Origin: UBA6168 sp964573725
GTDB taxonomy: Bacteria; Bacteroidota; Bacteroidia; Chitinophagales; Saprospiraceae
Reading direction: 5' to 3'
Length of the DNA stretch: 24,577 nucleotides
Assembly (NCBI GenBank): GCA_964573725.1
Contig: CAZNLJ010000058.1
Location: forward strand, 1 to 24,577
A program made the position numbers and the translations under genes. The stretch's first letter is position 1, and every line of letters starts with the position of its first letter. Shown one piece after another: positions 1 to 8,264 of the stretch. The notes beneath the pieces were generated by a model. The model had not been told where the DNA came from, searched no databases, and saw nothing but the letters and a program-made list of their open reading frames with translations.

Positions 1-296
1 CCCCCGGCCGCCCTGTCCAGAAAGCGGGAAGCGCCGTAAAAAACCTTTGTTTATGAGCAGGTTACGTTTTTATGAAATCATGCGAACCTTGCCATCAAAA
101 TATTCGATTTGGTTTTTTAGGTGCGAAAGATGGGATACCGGGCAGGCGGCACCGGTGATGCGGCGGAACCTGCCGCCCCCGAAGTCGGAGGATGTTACCG
201 ACCCAATCGGAGCAAGCCCGCTTTACCGGCGAGACCGGTACCAGGACATCGGCGCGCGCAGCGGGTGCATGCGGTCCCGCTGTTTCCTGCAAGGGC
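1..296. other. Intergenic stretch at left edge, no gene seen
   Basis: No open frame here looks coding; the short frames have no recognisable domain and mixed third positions. It holds an AT-rich patch at about 38-120 inside otherwise GC-rich DNA, which could be the promoter region of a gene beyond the left edge, and a hairpin at 259-282 just downstream of the polymerase gene. Confidence 0.5.
259..282 (-). terminator. Hairpin downstream of dnaE-like gene
   Basis: Arms CAGCGGG (259-265) and CCCGCTG (276-282) are perfectly complementary around a 10-nt loop. The hairpin starts 14 nt beyond the stop codon of the minus-strand polymerase gene. There is no T-run after it, so it may be an mRNA 3' end structure rather than a full intrinsic terminator. 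Confidence 0.35.
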
Positions 297-3200
297 TCAG
301 TCCGCATAGCGCAAGTCCCTTTTCCAGGGGAGGCGTTCCATGTGCACGACCTCGACGGAAGGGAAACCATATTCCGAAGCCACGCGGCCGGTGACCCGAT
401 AGACCCCCCGCCCCCGGAACGGAAATCTTTTCAAGACCTCGGGAAAATGGACGGAATCGAAGAAATGTCCGTCCCGATCCAGCCAGGTACCGAAGTTCAT
501 GAGGGAGCCCTGGACGGTCCGGACGTCCTTGCGGGTGACATAATAGCCGATGAGGACGACCATGCGGCCGGTCAGGGAAGGGAGCTGGCCGGCCGTCACC
601 CCTTCGGCGGCCGGAGCCGGTTCGGCCAGCAGGTCGAAAGGCGAGCAAAGCGGGAAGCCGAGCAGTTCGATCTCATCGAAGGCCTGGTCGAGCTCGTTTT
701 CCGACAGGGGGGGCAGTTCGAAGCGACCGGCATCGCCCCATTGGGTTTCCACATCGAAAAGCATCCCGGTCCCGGTACCCGTACCGATGGCTGTGCGGGG
801 TTGGAAGACGGCGTTTTTTTCCCACATCAGCGCGCATTTCCCCATGCCGGTGAAACGGAAGGCACCGATACGGATCAGGATCTCCAGTTGGGAGGCTGCG
901 ATCTCCACCCGGTTGACGAAATCCGCGAGGCTGCGGTAGGGGCCTCCTGTCCGGCGTTGCCGGACGATGCGGTCCGCCACCGCCCGTTCCAGGCCGGCCA
1001 GGTGGACGAAGCCGGTGTAGAGGTCGTCGCCGTACAGGGTGGTCGGATATTCGCTGTGGTTGACGCAGGGGGCATGGATGGAGGCGCCGGCCATGCGGGC
1101 TTCGTGGAAATAGATTTCCGTGCGGTAGAAGCCGCCGAAATTATTGATGACGGCGACCATGAACTCCAGGGGGAAATACGTCTTCAGGTAGAGGCTTTGG
1201 AAACTTTCGGCGGCGAAGCTGGCGGAATGGGCCTTGCAGAAGGAATAACCGGCGAAGCTTTCCACCTGTCGCCAGACCTCCAGGGCCAGTTCCTCCGGGT
1301 GGCCGAGCGTCCGGCAATTGTCGAAGAAACGTTGCCGCAACGCTTCGAACTGGTCTCCTTCCCGGCGTTTCCCGCTCATGAGGCGCCGCAGCATATCGCT
1401 TTCGTCGAGGCCCAAGCCGGCGAAATGGTGGACGATTTTCATCACGTCCTCCTGGTACACCATCACGCCGAAGGTTTCCCCCAGGTGTTGGCGAAAGACC
1501 GGGTGGAGGTATTCGAAGGCGTGGGGAGCATGGAAGCGGCGGATATACTCCTTCATCATGCCCGATTTCGCCACACCGGGTCGGATGATGCTGCTGGCGG
1601 CAACCAGATGGACGTATTCCTCGCAGCGTAGTTTGCGGAGCAATCCTCGCATGGCGGGGCTTTCGATATAGAAGCAGCCGATACAGCGGCCGCTGCGGAG
1701 CTGGGCCCGAACCCGTGCGTCGGCCTTGATCCGGGGCAGGTCGTGGACATCCACGGCCATGCCCTTGTTCCGCCGGACCAGTTCGACCGTCTCCTTGATA
1801 TGGCCCAGGCCCCGTTGGCTCAGCACATCGAACTTGTGGAAGCCGATGTCTTCGGCATGGTGCATGTCGATGTGGCAGATCGGGAAGCCCTTGGGCATGA
1901 GCAGCAAGGCGGTATGGTCGTACAGCGGCCTTTCGGAGATGACGACGCCGCCGGCATGGATGGAGAGGTGGTGGGGGAAGCCGTGGAGGCGACGGGCGAA
2001 GGGCAGGACCAGGGCGGCATGGGCATGGCCGGTGGCCGGGGGATCGGCCGCCGTCCGTTCCAGCGCGCCCTCCTTGCCCCAGTACCGGACGTCCGGGGTG
2101 CCGGCCGTCTGCAGCACCGCGTCCGCCAGGGCATCTATCTCCGCCTTCGGCAATCCGAACACTTTTCCCGTTTCGCGTACGGCGGCATGGAACTGGAAGG
2201 TGCTGTAGGTGGCCAGCAGGGCGGTATGGTCGCGACCGTAGCGTTTGAAGATATAGTCCGTCACGTCGTCGCGTTCGTCCCAGGAAAAATCGATGTCGAA
2301 ATCGGGGGGGGAGGGTCGGTGCCGGTTGATGAACCGCTCGAAGTAAAGGTCGAGTTCGAGGGGATCCACATCCGTGATGCCCAGGCAATAGGCAACCAGT
2401 GAGTTGGCCCCGCTCCCCCGGCCGACATGGTGGTAGCCGGCGCTTTGGGCATACCGGACGATATCCCAGGTGATGAGGAAGTAGGCGCAGAAATCCATCT
2501 CGCGGATGACGCGCAGCTCCGTCAGCAGGCGTTGGTGACCGGGTGGGGCCGCACCGATCGACGGCGGCGGTACCGCCGCCGCCGGACCGTAGCGCCGGGC
2601 ATAGCCGGCGCTCGCCAGTTTCCCCAGCAGGGCCTCATCCCCGTCCTTGCTGCCGGTGAACGTCCGCCGGTTCACCCCCAGGCCCCGCACCAGGCGGATG
2701 GAACATTCGGACAGCAGCTGTTCGGTGTTCGCGATGATGGCCGGATAGCAGGCGTAGAAACCGGCCAGTATCGACGGCGGATGCAGCAGCTCGGTCGGCG
2801 GGGCCGTCGCATCCGGGGGCAACATGGTCAGCAAGGTGTTGCGGTCCATGGCCCGCAACACCCGGTGCAACTCGTATCCGGCTTCGTCCAGAAATGTAAC
2901 CGGACTGAATAACAACAACTTATCAGGGTGATGCCGCACCTCGGAAGAAAAGAGGCGGTGTACATGTTCCGGTCGGACCCCCAGGAATTCGAAGGGCCGG
3001 AACTGCGGGAGCGGCCGTATCAGGCGGGGATAGATGATGCGCAGCGGGAGCTCGGTGCCGTCCGTACATCCCTCCAGGCTGGCAAGGTCGAAGACGGGAG
3101 GCAAGTCCTGCCCGCTCAGGGAATGGTGGCTCAGGTAGCGGTTGAGCAGGCCGAAGCCTTCCGAATTACGGGCAATGCCGGTGTAGAGGCGTTTCCCGTC

Positions 3201-3398
3201 CCGGAAAAAATCGATACCGGCGACCGGTCGGATACCCGCCGCTTCGCAACGCTGTACGAATTCCCCCATGGCGGACGTATTGTTGATGTCCGTCAGCGCC
3301 AGGGTACCGATACCTTGTCGTACCGCCGCCGCCACCAGGTCGGCCGGCGAAAGCGTCCCGTAACGCAGGCTGTAATACGTATGGCTGTTCAGGTACAT
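297..3398 (-). CDS. dnaE: DNA polymerase III subunit alpha, short form
   Basis: C-family replicative/repair DNA polymerase of 1033 residues, shorter than the roughly 1160 of E. coli DnaE. The N-terminus is a PHP domain opening NSHTYYSLRYG, where the first histidine of the usual HxH metal motif is Asn4. The palm holds PDFDIDF with D368 and D370, and HKFDVL with D524, matching the E. coli catalytic triad D401, D403, D555 in order and spacing. GRGSGANSLVAYCLGI precedes the first motif. An OB-fold-like segment lies near the C-terminus (about 910-1020), and there is little room for a tau-binding tail. Short alpha subunits of this type in Bacteroidota resemble DnaE2/ImuC lesion-tolerance polymerases; ImuA and ImuB are not in view, so that role is an inference. 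The ATG at 3398 gives the canonical PHP start. The gene lies 124 bp downstream of cvpA on the same strand. Confidence 0.93.
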   Translation of the reverse strand: MYLNSHTYYSLRYGTLSPADLVAAAVRQGIGTLALTDINNTSAMGEFVQRCEAAGIRPVAGIDFFRDGKRLYTGIARNSEGFGLLNRYLSHHSLSGQDLPPVFDLASLEGCTDGTELPLRIIYPRLIRPLPQFRPFEFLGVRPEHVHRLFSSEVRHHPDKLLLFSPVTFLDEAGYELHRVLRAMDRNTLLTMLPPDATAPPTELLHPPSILAGFYACYPAIIANTEQLLSECSIRLVRGLGVNRRTFTGSKDGDEALLGKLASAGYARRYGPAAAVPPPSIGAAPPGHQRLLTELRVIREMDFCAYFLITWDIVRYAQSAGYHHVGRGSGANSLVAYCLGITDVDPLELDLYFERFINRHRPSPPDFDIDFSWDERDDVTDYIFKRYGRDHTALLATYSTFQFHAAVRETGKVFGLPKAEIDALADAVLQTAGTPDVRYWGKEGALERTAADPPATGHAHAALVLPFARRLHGFPHHLSIHAGGVVISERPLYDHTALLLMPKGFPICHIDMHHAEDIGFHKFDVLSQRGLGHIKETVELVRRNKGMAVDVHDLPRIKADARVRAQLRSGRCIGCFYIESPAMRGLLRKLRCEEYVHLVAASSIIRPGVAKSGMMKEYIRRFHAPHAFEYLHPVFRQHLGETFGVMVYQEDVMKIVHHFAGLGLDESDMLRRLMSGKRREGDQFEALRQRFFDNCRTLGHPEELALEVWRQVESFAGYSFCKAHSASFAAESFQSLYLKTYFPLEFMVAVINNFGGFYRTEIYFHEARMAGASIHAPCVNHSEYPTTLYGDDLYTGFVHLAGLERAVADRIVRQRRTGGPYRSLADFVNRVEIAASQLEILIRIGAFRFTGMGKCALMWEKNAVFQPRTAIGTGTGTGMLFDVETQWGDAGRFELPPLSENELDQAFDEIELLGFPLCSPFDLLAEPAPAAEGVTAGQLPSLTGRMVVLIGYYVTRKDVRTVQGSLMNFGTWLDRDGHFFDSVHFPEVLKRFPFRGRGVYRVTGRVASEYGFPSVEVVHMERLPWKRDLRYAD

Positions 3399-3522
3399 GG
3401 CATCCGTTTTCCGAATATAAACACAATTTGTTTCAAAATTCGCAAAAAGGATGCTAATAGTAAACGAAAACGTATTTTTTAAAAAAAATTGTTTTTTTTA
3501 AGAACATCGGAGGGCGCTACGA
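3399..3522 (-). promoter_or_regulatory. AT-rich spacer upstream of dnaE with A/T-only hairpin
   Basis: This 124-bp gap is far more AT-rich than its surroundings. At 3479-3501 it contains a 10-bp inverted repeat made only of A and T (TTAAAAAAAA / TTTTTTTTAA, loop TTG). Read on the minus strand it follows the cvpA stop by 21 nt and precedes the polymerase ATG by about 80 nt, so it could end the cvpA transcript or act as an UP-like or bent-DNA element. I see only imperfect TAnnTTTG boxes (for example TATATTCG near the ATG), so no exact promoter is assigned. Confidence 0.4.
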
Positions 3523-4116
3523 TCAGCGGCCGTCCTCCTCGGGGATATCGAAGATGGTGGGTTTGTCGCGGCCGTCCTGTTGTCGGGAGGAGGTCTCCAT
3601 GCGGTCGATGAAGCGGACCGTTTCCTGCCAGAACTCCTTGAAACTGGGTTCGAGGAAGACATACACCTGTTTCATCTTGCCGGGGAAGGTGCGCAGGAAG
3701 GGATAGGAGATGGAGTCGCGGGTATTCTGCGGGGTGAGGATATGAGCTTGGTCGCCGAACCACACCAGCAGGCTGAACACGAGGGTATAGAGGGTAAGCA
3801 GGAGGGTACCGCCGGCCAATTGGTTGATAAAGTTGATATTGGCGGAGCGGAGGGTTTTTTCCAGGAATCGGGCGACCATTCGGATGAGGATCATGGTCAG
3901 GAGGAAAGCGAGGAGGAAGCCGGCGATGAAGAGGGAGGGGTGGTCGGAATGGAAGGCGGTCTCGAGGAAGCGGGTGGCGGCGGGAGACAGCTTGAAGGCG
4001 GCCATCAGTCCGAACACGATGGAGAAGACGGTGAATACGGTGGTGATGATACCGCGGGAGAAGCCTTGGTAGAAGCCCCAGATACCGATCAGGAGGAAGA
4101 TGACGTCGATGACCAT
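3523..4116 (-). CDS. CvpA family membrane protein
   Basis: Protein of 197 residues starting MVIDVIFLLIGIWGFYQGFSRG, the typical CvpA/colicin V production N-terminus: a first helix, then a short loop with aromatic and glycine residues, then a second helix. Four membrane segments are visible at about 2-18, 23-41, 61-80 and 100-120, followed by a charged cytoplasmic tail rich in Asp, Arg and Gln. The open frame extends 62 codons upstream, but that part is Pro/Arg-rich without family features, so the ATG at 4116 is chosen. Family members sit in the inner membrane; in E. coli CvpA affects colicin V export and envelope integrity, but its molecular function is unknown. It lies 118 bp after the isomerase gene and 124 bp before the polymerase gene, all on the same strand. 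Confidence 0.82.
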   Translation of the reverse strand: MVIDVIFLLIGIWGFYQGFSRGIITTVFTVFSIVFGLMAAFKLSPAATRFLETAFHSDHPSLFIAGFLLAFLLTMILIRMVARFLEKTLRSANINFINQLAGGTLLLTLYTLVFSLLVWFGDQAHILTPQNTRDSISYPFLRTFPGKMKQVYVFLEPSFKEFWQETVRFIDRMETSSRQQDGRDKPTIFDIPEEDGR

Positions 4117-4183
4117 GGATGCGTGGTTGGAAACATTAGCGCAGTTCTTTCCCGGTCCGTGGGCCGGGAAGGAAGGAAGGAAG

Positions 4184-4227
4184 GACAGCCGGGGGCGCGG
4201 GGCGGCAGGGCCCGGGCCCCGGCTGTC
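4184..4227 (-). terminator. 11-bp-stem hairpin after isomerase gene
   Basis: Arms GACAGCCGGGG (4184-4194) and CCCCGGCTGTC (4217-4227) are perfect complements. On the minus strand the hairpin begins 7 nt after the isomerase stop codon. The next bases are a CCTT repeat rather than a U-run, so termination is plausible but not certain. The loop is GC-rich and could extend the pairing. Confidence 0.5.
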
Positions 4228-4234
4228 GGGATGG

Positions 4235-5233
4235 TCAGCCGGCGAGGGCGGCGCCGACTTTTTCCAGGAGGGCCTTGGTGAGGCGGATACCTTCGTCCTC
4301 ACTGATTTCGCCTTCGTATTCGATGCCGACGTAGCCGGTATAGCCGGCGTCCTTGACCACTTGCATCATGCGCATGAAATCCGTCTGCACCTCGTTTCCG
4401 GTAGCGGGGTCGAAGACATTGGATTTGGCGCTGACCCCTTTGGCGAAGGGCATGAGTTCGGCGACCCCTTGGTAGCGGTCGTATTCCTCCACGCAGGCGC
4501 CTTCCCAGGGATTGCCGGTGCTGTTATCGCGGCGGATACAGAAATTGCCGAAATCGGGCAAGGTTCCGACGTTGGGCATATTGACGGCCTTCATCACCCC
4601 GGAGAGCCAGGCTCCGTCGGAGGAGAACCCGCCATGGTTTTCGACGATGACATTGATACCGGCCTTTTGGGCGTACTCGCCCAACCTGCCGAGGCCTTCC
4701 GCGGCGGCGGCGGCGGCGGCGGCCGGATCCGGGTTGCTGCTGAAGGCGTTGACGCGGATGCTGTGGCAGCCGAGGGTGGCGGCGGCATCGACCCACTTAT
4801 AGTGGTTTTCGATGGCTTGGGTGAGCAGGCTTCCGTCGGTTTCGGCCATGCCTCCTTCCCCGTCGACCATGATGAGGAGTTGACGGACCCCGTTGTCGGC
4901 GGCGCGTTTGTTCATTTCCGCGAGATAAGCGGCATCCCGGGCCTTATCCATGAAGAACTGGTTGACATATTCGATGGCCTCGATACCGTATGTTTGGCGG
5001 GCGGTCGCCGCGAAATCGAGGTTGTCGAGTTCCTTGCGGTCGCGGATGGTGCGGTGGAGCGACCACTGGGCGAGGGAGATCTTGAAGAACATATCCCCGG
5101 TGGTAGCCGAACCGGAGTCGGCGGCTTGGTCGGCGGACGGTTCGGTACCGGCACCGCAACCATACAGGTAGAGGAGGCCGGCACCGGAGGCCAGGCCCGC
5201 TTGTCGCATGAAGGTTCGTCTTGTCTGTCTCAT
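4235..5233 (-). CDS. Tat-exported sugar phosphate isomerase/epimerase-like lipoprotein
   Basis: Protein of 332 residues of the xylose isomerase-like TIM barrel family (AP endonuclease 2 fold). The N-terminus TRRTFMRQ fits the twin-arginine export motif, and LYGC ending at Cys26 looks like a lipobox, so export and lipid anchoring are likely. Barrel signatures are VENHGG (E198), PDFGNF (D227), KGVSAKSNVFD and GIEYEG (E305); E198, D227 and E305 are plausible divalent metal ligands. Such proteins are common in Bacteroidota and act on sugars or sugar acids, but the substrate cannot be told from sequence. The start at 5233 is chosen because the 62-codon upstream extension is Pro/Arg-rich and would hide the Tat signal. 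An eight-alanine run sits near the middle, encoded by a GCC-type repeat at about 4704-4727. A hairpin follows the stop. Confidence 0.85.
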   Translation of the reverse strand: MRQTRRTFMRQAGLASGAGLLYLYGCGAGTEPSADQAADSGSATTGDMFFKISLAQWSLHRTIRDRKELDNLDFAATARQTYGIEAIEYVNQFFMDKARDAAYLAEMNKRAADNGVRQLLIMVDGEGGMAETDGSLLTQAIENHYKWVDAAATLGCHSIRVNAFSSNPDPAAAAAAAAEGLGRLGEYAQKAGINVIVENHGGFSSDGAWLSGVMKAVNMPNVGTLPDFGNFCIRRDNSTGNPWEGACVEEYDRYQGVAELMPFAKGVSAKSNVFDPATGNEVQTDFMRMMQVVKDAGYTGYVGIEYEGEISEDEGIRLTKALLEKVGAALAG

Positions 5234-5407
5234 GTATTCGATGTTTTGACAGGCCGGACGGCCGGCGGGAGTCGGCTTCCGGGTGCCGGCCCGTGCCCGG
5301 CCTCCTTCGAGGGGAGGATGCGGCCGGGGCGGGGGTACGGTACGGCGGGGGATATTCCGGCCGGTGAGCCCGATCAGCTGTCTGTTGAACAATAGGAAAA
5401 AGCAGCT

Positions 5408-5415
5408 CAAATCTA
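5408..5415 (-). promoter_or_regulatory. Bacteroidota-type -7 box upstream of isomerase
   Basis: On the minus strand the octamer TAGATTTG matches TAnnTTTG exactly, in the one AT-rich patch of the protease-isomerase gap (5389-5422). A convincing TTG about 20 nt upstream is absent, so only the proximal element is supported. It would give a 5' leader of roughly 165-170 nt. Confidence 0.4.
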
Positions 5416-5478
5416 ACAAAATACTCCGGTCGTCCGCATGGGGCGGCAGGTTTTCTTTCCGGAGGGGCGGCGGGGGGA

Positions 5479-7164
5479 TTACCGGCGGGCGGGTCCGGGT
5501 CCTGCCGGCACGAGGTAGGGTTTGGGATCCCGGACGACCTCAAGTGCCTTGGCGATGGTGGGGTCCTGTGCATGGAGGGTGCGGAAGTACCCCTCGTCGG
5601 ACCAACGTTGCCGGGCGACGGCCGCCTTGAACTGCCGGGAGAGGGCCGGCCGGACGAGGCGCCACTGCCGGTCGTTGCAGGAATCGCCCCGGGCCTGGGC
5701 ATAATCGCGGAAATCGGACAGCAGGGCGGCATCCGGCCGGTAGTCGGCGAGGAATCGGTCGAGCGACAGGTCCGGTCCGGGGATTGCATCCGGCCGGCGG
5801 AAGAGGAAGGCCGGGAGATGTTGCTGCAGGCGGAGGAGGTGGGGGTTGATGGCGGAGGAATCCAGGGGCATGAAGATATCCGGCATGATTCCGCCGCCGC
5901 CGTACACGACCCGGCCGTTGCCGGTGAAATAGCGGGTCGTATCCGAGGGGCGCATTTTTCCGCCGTCATAGAGTTCGCCGCGGCTGAGCCTGGTTTCCAT
6001 ATCCTGTTCGTAGGCCGTACGGTCGGCGTAGGGTCGTTGGATACAGCGGCCGGCGGGGGTGAAGTACCGGGCGACGGTCAGGCGGACGGCGGAGCCGTCG
6101 CGCAGCAGGTATTGTTCCTGGACCAAACCCTTTCCGAAGGTCCGGCGGCCGATGACCACGCCGCGGTCCCAGTCCTGCAAGGCGCCGGCGATGATTTCGC
6201 TGGCGCTGGCGGAGCCTTCGTCCGTGAGCAGGACGATATTCCCGACATCGAAGAAATGGTGGCCGGTCGACTTGTAGTCGTTGCGGGGTACGTGGTCCCC
6301 TTCCGTGTAAACCAGCAGTTTGTCCTTTTCCGAAAACAACTGGCTGAGGATACGGGTGGCCTCCTGGAGATATCCGCCGCCGTTTTGGCGGAGGTCCAGG
6401 ACGAGGTGTTGCATGCCCTGCTGATCCACGAGCGTTTCGAGGGCTTTCATGAACTCCTCATAAGTGTGGGCGCTGAAGCGGTTGATGCGGAGGTACCCCG
6501 TTTGTGCGTCCAACATGTAGGCGGTTTCGACACTTTTGACGGGAATGAACCCCCTTTCCAGGTCGAAGGTCCGGACGGCGGGATCCGAGCCGCGGAGGAC
6601 ACCGACCTTGACCCGGGAGCCCAGCTCCCCCCGGAGGTATTCCAGCATGCCTCCGGAGTCGATATTCCGGTGGATGGAGAGCGAATCGTCGAGCGAGACG
6701 ATCTTGTCACCGGCCATCAATCCGGCGGCGGCGGCGGGGCCGTCGGCGAGTACGGACAGGACCATGATGGTGTCTTCCACCGGTACGAACTCGATGCCGA
6801 TCCCATAGAAACCGCCTTCCAATTGCCGGTTGGCTTCCCGGAGTTCCGCCGCATTGAAATAGGCGGAATGGGGGTCCAGCTGTTCCATCACCCGACCGAT
6901 GGCCTGCGACACCAGTTCCTCCCGGTCCACGGACTCCACATACCGGGCGTCGACATAGCGGATGAGCTCCTCGAACCTACCGATGCCCTCCGGGACGGAG
7001 GGTACGTCCGCGGAAGACGGGGCCATGCCCTCGAGCAGTTTGACGCGGGGCGGGTTGTCGCCCATCTTGGAACCCGCCCACATGCCGCAGGCCATCACCA
7101 GCGACAACAGCAGGGGCAGCCACACATTGATCTTGCGGTGGGTAGGAAAAGGCTCGGCGTTCAT
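5479..7164 (-). CDS. S41 family C-terminal processing peptidase
   Basis: Serine protease of 561 residues, CtpA/Prc-like. A membrane anchor or uncleaved signal lies at about 14-31 (NVWLPLLLSLVMACGMWAG). A helical N-terminal region with LDPHSAYFNAAEL is followed by a PDZ domain (about 116-206) and the S41 core. The catalytic Ser-Lys dyad is S320 in DEGSASASE and K345 in TFGKG, separated by 25 residues as in characterised CtpA enzymes. A C-terminal extension of about 170 residues follows, with GGGGIMPDIFMP, usual in Bacteroidota homologues. The enzyme should act in the periplasm, trimming protein C-termini; its targets are unknown. The start at 7164 is chosen just before the anchor; the upstream open frame (to 7416) is Cys/Arg/Pro-rich and unlike the family. 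It is divergent from the Lrp-type regulator. Confidence 0.92.
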   Translation of the reverse strand: MNAEPFPTHRKINVWLPLLLSLVMACGMWAGSKMGDNPPRVKLLEGMAPSSADVPSVPEGIGRFEELIRYVDARYVESVDREELVSQAIGRVMEQLDPHSAYFNAAELREANRQLEGGFYGIGIEFVPVEDTIMVLSVLADGPAAAAGLMAGDKIVSLDDSLSIHRNIDSGGMLEYLRGELGSRVKVGVLRGSDPAVRTFDLERGFIPVKSVETAYMLDAQTGYLRINRFSAHTYEEFMKALETLVDQQGMQHLVLDLRQNGGGYLQEATRILSQLFSEKDKLLVYTEGDHVPRNDYKSTGHHFFDVGNIVLLTDEGSASASEIIAGALQDWDRGVVIGRRTFGKGLVQEQYLLRDGSAVRLTVARYFTPAGRCIQRPYADRTAYEQDMETRLSRGELYDGGKMRPSDTTRYFTGNGRVVYGGGGIMPDIFMPLDSSAINPHLLRLQQHLPAFLFRRPDAIPGPDLSLDRFLADYRPDAALLSDFRDYAQARGDSCNDRQWRLVRPALSRQFKAAVARQRWSDEGYFRTLHAQDPTIAKALEVVRDPKPYLVPAGPGPARR

Positions 7165-7265
7165 GCACAGCTGTGTTTGACATCCATCGGGCATAGGATG
7201 TGGGTGACAACGGCCACTTCGACGGCTCGGAACAAACGGGAGACAAGCCGTCGCGGTTTCCGCGA

Positions 7266-7273
7266 TGCAAAAA
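7266..7273 (-). promoter_or_regulatory. Candidate -7 box for S41 protease gene
   Basis: The minus-strand octamer TATTTTTG matches TAnnTTTG and is identical to the rpoD -7 box in this window. It lies about 100 nt upstream of the protease ATG. No TTG is found at the ideal distance upstream, so the call rests on the proximal box only. Confidence 0.4.
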
Positions 7274-7402
7274 TAGGTAAAAACAGGTGTAAGCATCCAC
7301 GTCGGCCGACGGCCGGGCGGACAAGGGCCGGAAGGCAGGGGCTTCCGGCGCGGGCAGTTCCGAAAAAGGCAAATAAATTCCGGTGGACCGTTGAAATATT
7401 GG

Positions 7403-7424
7403 CAACAAAAATACAATTTTGTTG
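7403..7424. promoter_or_regulatory. 22-bp inverted repeat, possible operator between protease and Lrp genes
   Basis: Arms CAACAAAA (7403-7410) and TTTTGTTG (7417-7424) are perfect complements around ATACAA. The element is centred in the 499-bp divergent gap, about 240 bp from each start codon. On the plus strand TTG (7391-7393), 18 nt, then TACAATTTTG resembles a promoter with one extra base in the -7 box, so the repeat would overlap an Lrp gene promoter. Autoregulation by the Lrp protein is an inference. Confidence 0.4.
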
Positions 7425-7663
7425 AAGTATCGTTTTTCGAATCCTACGGCCGGCCGGCCATCGAGGCCGGTCCCTTCCATCCGACTGAACCCACAAAGGT
7501 CTTCTCACGACCATCCCCGACGACGGTCCCACCGTTTCCCGAGGCTTCAAGAACGCGGCCCCGGCGGAGGCCGTCTTCCCGACATCCGCGCTTCCGCCGA
7601 ACCGGCGGCCTTCCTCCGTCGGCCTGTCGGGATGGCAAGTGCCAACCGGACAAACCGAATCGA

Positions 7664-8137
7664 ATGGACAACAACACCATCGACAAGCTGGATCGGCAGA
7701 TTCTCGCCCTGCTGATGTACGACGCCGACCAATCCTATACGGAAATTGCTAAAAAGCTGTTCGTATCCGGCGGCACCATCCACGTGCGGATGAAGAAACT
7801 CCGGGAACTGGGCATCGTCCGCGGCGCCAATCTCGTCATCGATTACAGCCGGCTCGGCTATGATGTCTGCGCCTTTCTGGGAATCTACCTCGACAAGAGT
7901 TCCCTGTACGACGACGTGGCGGAGCAGCTCAAGGACATTCCCGAGGTGGTGGAGGCACATTACACCACCGGGCTTTACAGTATATTCGCAAAAATATACT
8001 GCCGGGACACCCGGCACCTGCGGGAGGTCCTGCACGACAAGATCCAGAAGATTTCCGGTATCCAGCGCACCGAGACCTTCATTTCCCTGCAGGAGAGCAT
8101 CCAGCGGCCGGTGAACGTGCTGTTGGAGGAAAAATAA
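7664..8137 (+). CDS. Lrp/AsnC family transcriptional regulator
   Basis: Protein of 157 residues. An N-terminal winged helix-turn-helix (about 4-64) reads IDKLDRQILALLMYDADQSYTEIAKKLFVSGGTIHVRMKKLRELGIV, the standard AsnC-type HTH. The C-terminal ligand-binding/oligomerisation domain (about 70-150) contains VVEAHYTTGLYSIFAKIYCRDTRHLREVLHDKIQ. Family members form dimers to octamers, bind DNA, and respond to amino acids or related effectors. The GTIHVRMKKL form is widespread in Bacteroidota single-copy Lrp-like proteins; the effector is not predictable. The start at 7664 is chosen because it opens with the conserved DNNTIDKLD; the in-frame extension back to 7391 is low-complexity Pro/Arg and spans the upstream inverted repeat. 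It is convergent with rpoD and divergent from the S41 protease gene. Confidence 0.92.
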   Translation: MDNNTIDKLDRQILALLMYDADQSYTEIAKKLFVSGGTIHVRMKKLRELGIVRGANLVIDYSRLGYDVCAFLGIYLDKSSLYDDVAEQLKDIPEVVEAHYTTGLYSIFAKIYCRDTRHLREVLHDKIQKISGIQRTETFISLQESIQRPVNVLLEEK

Positions 8138-8161
8138 ATGGGAGACAGGGACCTCCGGACG

Positions 8162-8188
8162 AGGCCCGGACGCATTCCGGCCCGGCCT
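8162..8188. terminator. Possible terminator between convergent lrp-like gene and rpoD
   Basis: AGGCC-CGGA (8162-8170) can pair with TCCG (8176-8179) and GGCCT (8184-8188), leaving a GCCC bulge and a CGCAT loop. It lies about midway in the 127-bp gap between the two stop codons, where a bidirectional terminator is expected. The bulge and the lack of a U-run lower the confidence. Confidence 0.3.
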
Positions 8189-8264
8189 TACCGCTTATTC
8201 CCGATGCGTGCGGGTCTTGGTGGGACGGGGCACCTCCGGCGCACGGCCGTCGGCGGGACCGGAT

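Noticed and set aside
765..790. Short GGTACC-like hexanucleotide repeat in the polymerase gene, coding GTGTGTG
   Set aside because: Only a few imperfect units in frame, so it has no effect on the reading frame. It was not judged worth a separate finding.
192..1631. Long plus-strand open frame (479 codons) opposite the polymerase gene
   Set aside because: It is the antisense shadow of a well-supported dnaE; the GC-rich third positions of the real gene suppress stops on the other strand. No domain is recognisable.
5572..7425. 617-codon plus-strand open frame opposite the S41 protease gene
   Set aside because: The opposite strand encodes an intact protease with its catalytic dyad. The antisense product is Gly/Val/Asp-rich without any family motif.
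7391..7663. N-terminal extension of the Lrp-type regulator
   Set aside because: The 91 extra codons are low-complexity Pro/Arg/Ser and would translate through the inverted repeat and promoter-like elements; the family starts at the HTH.
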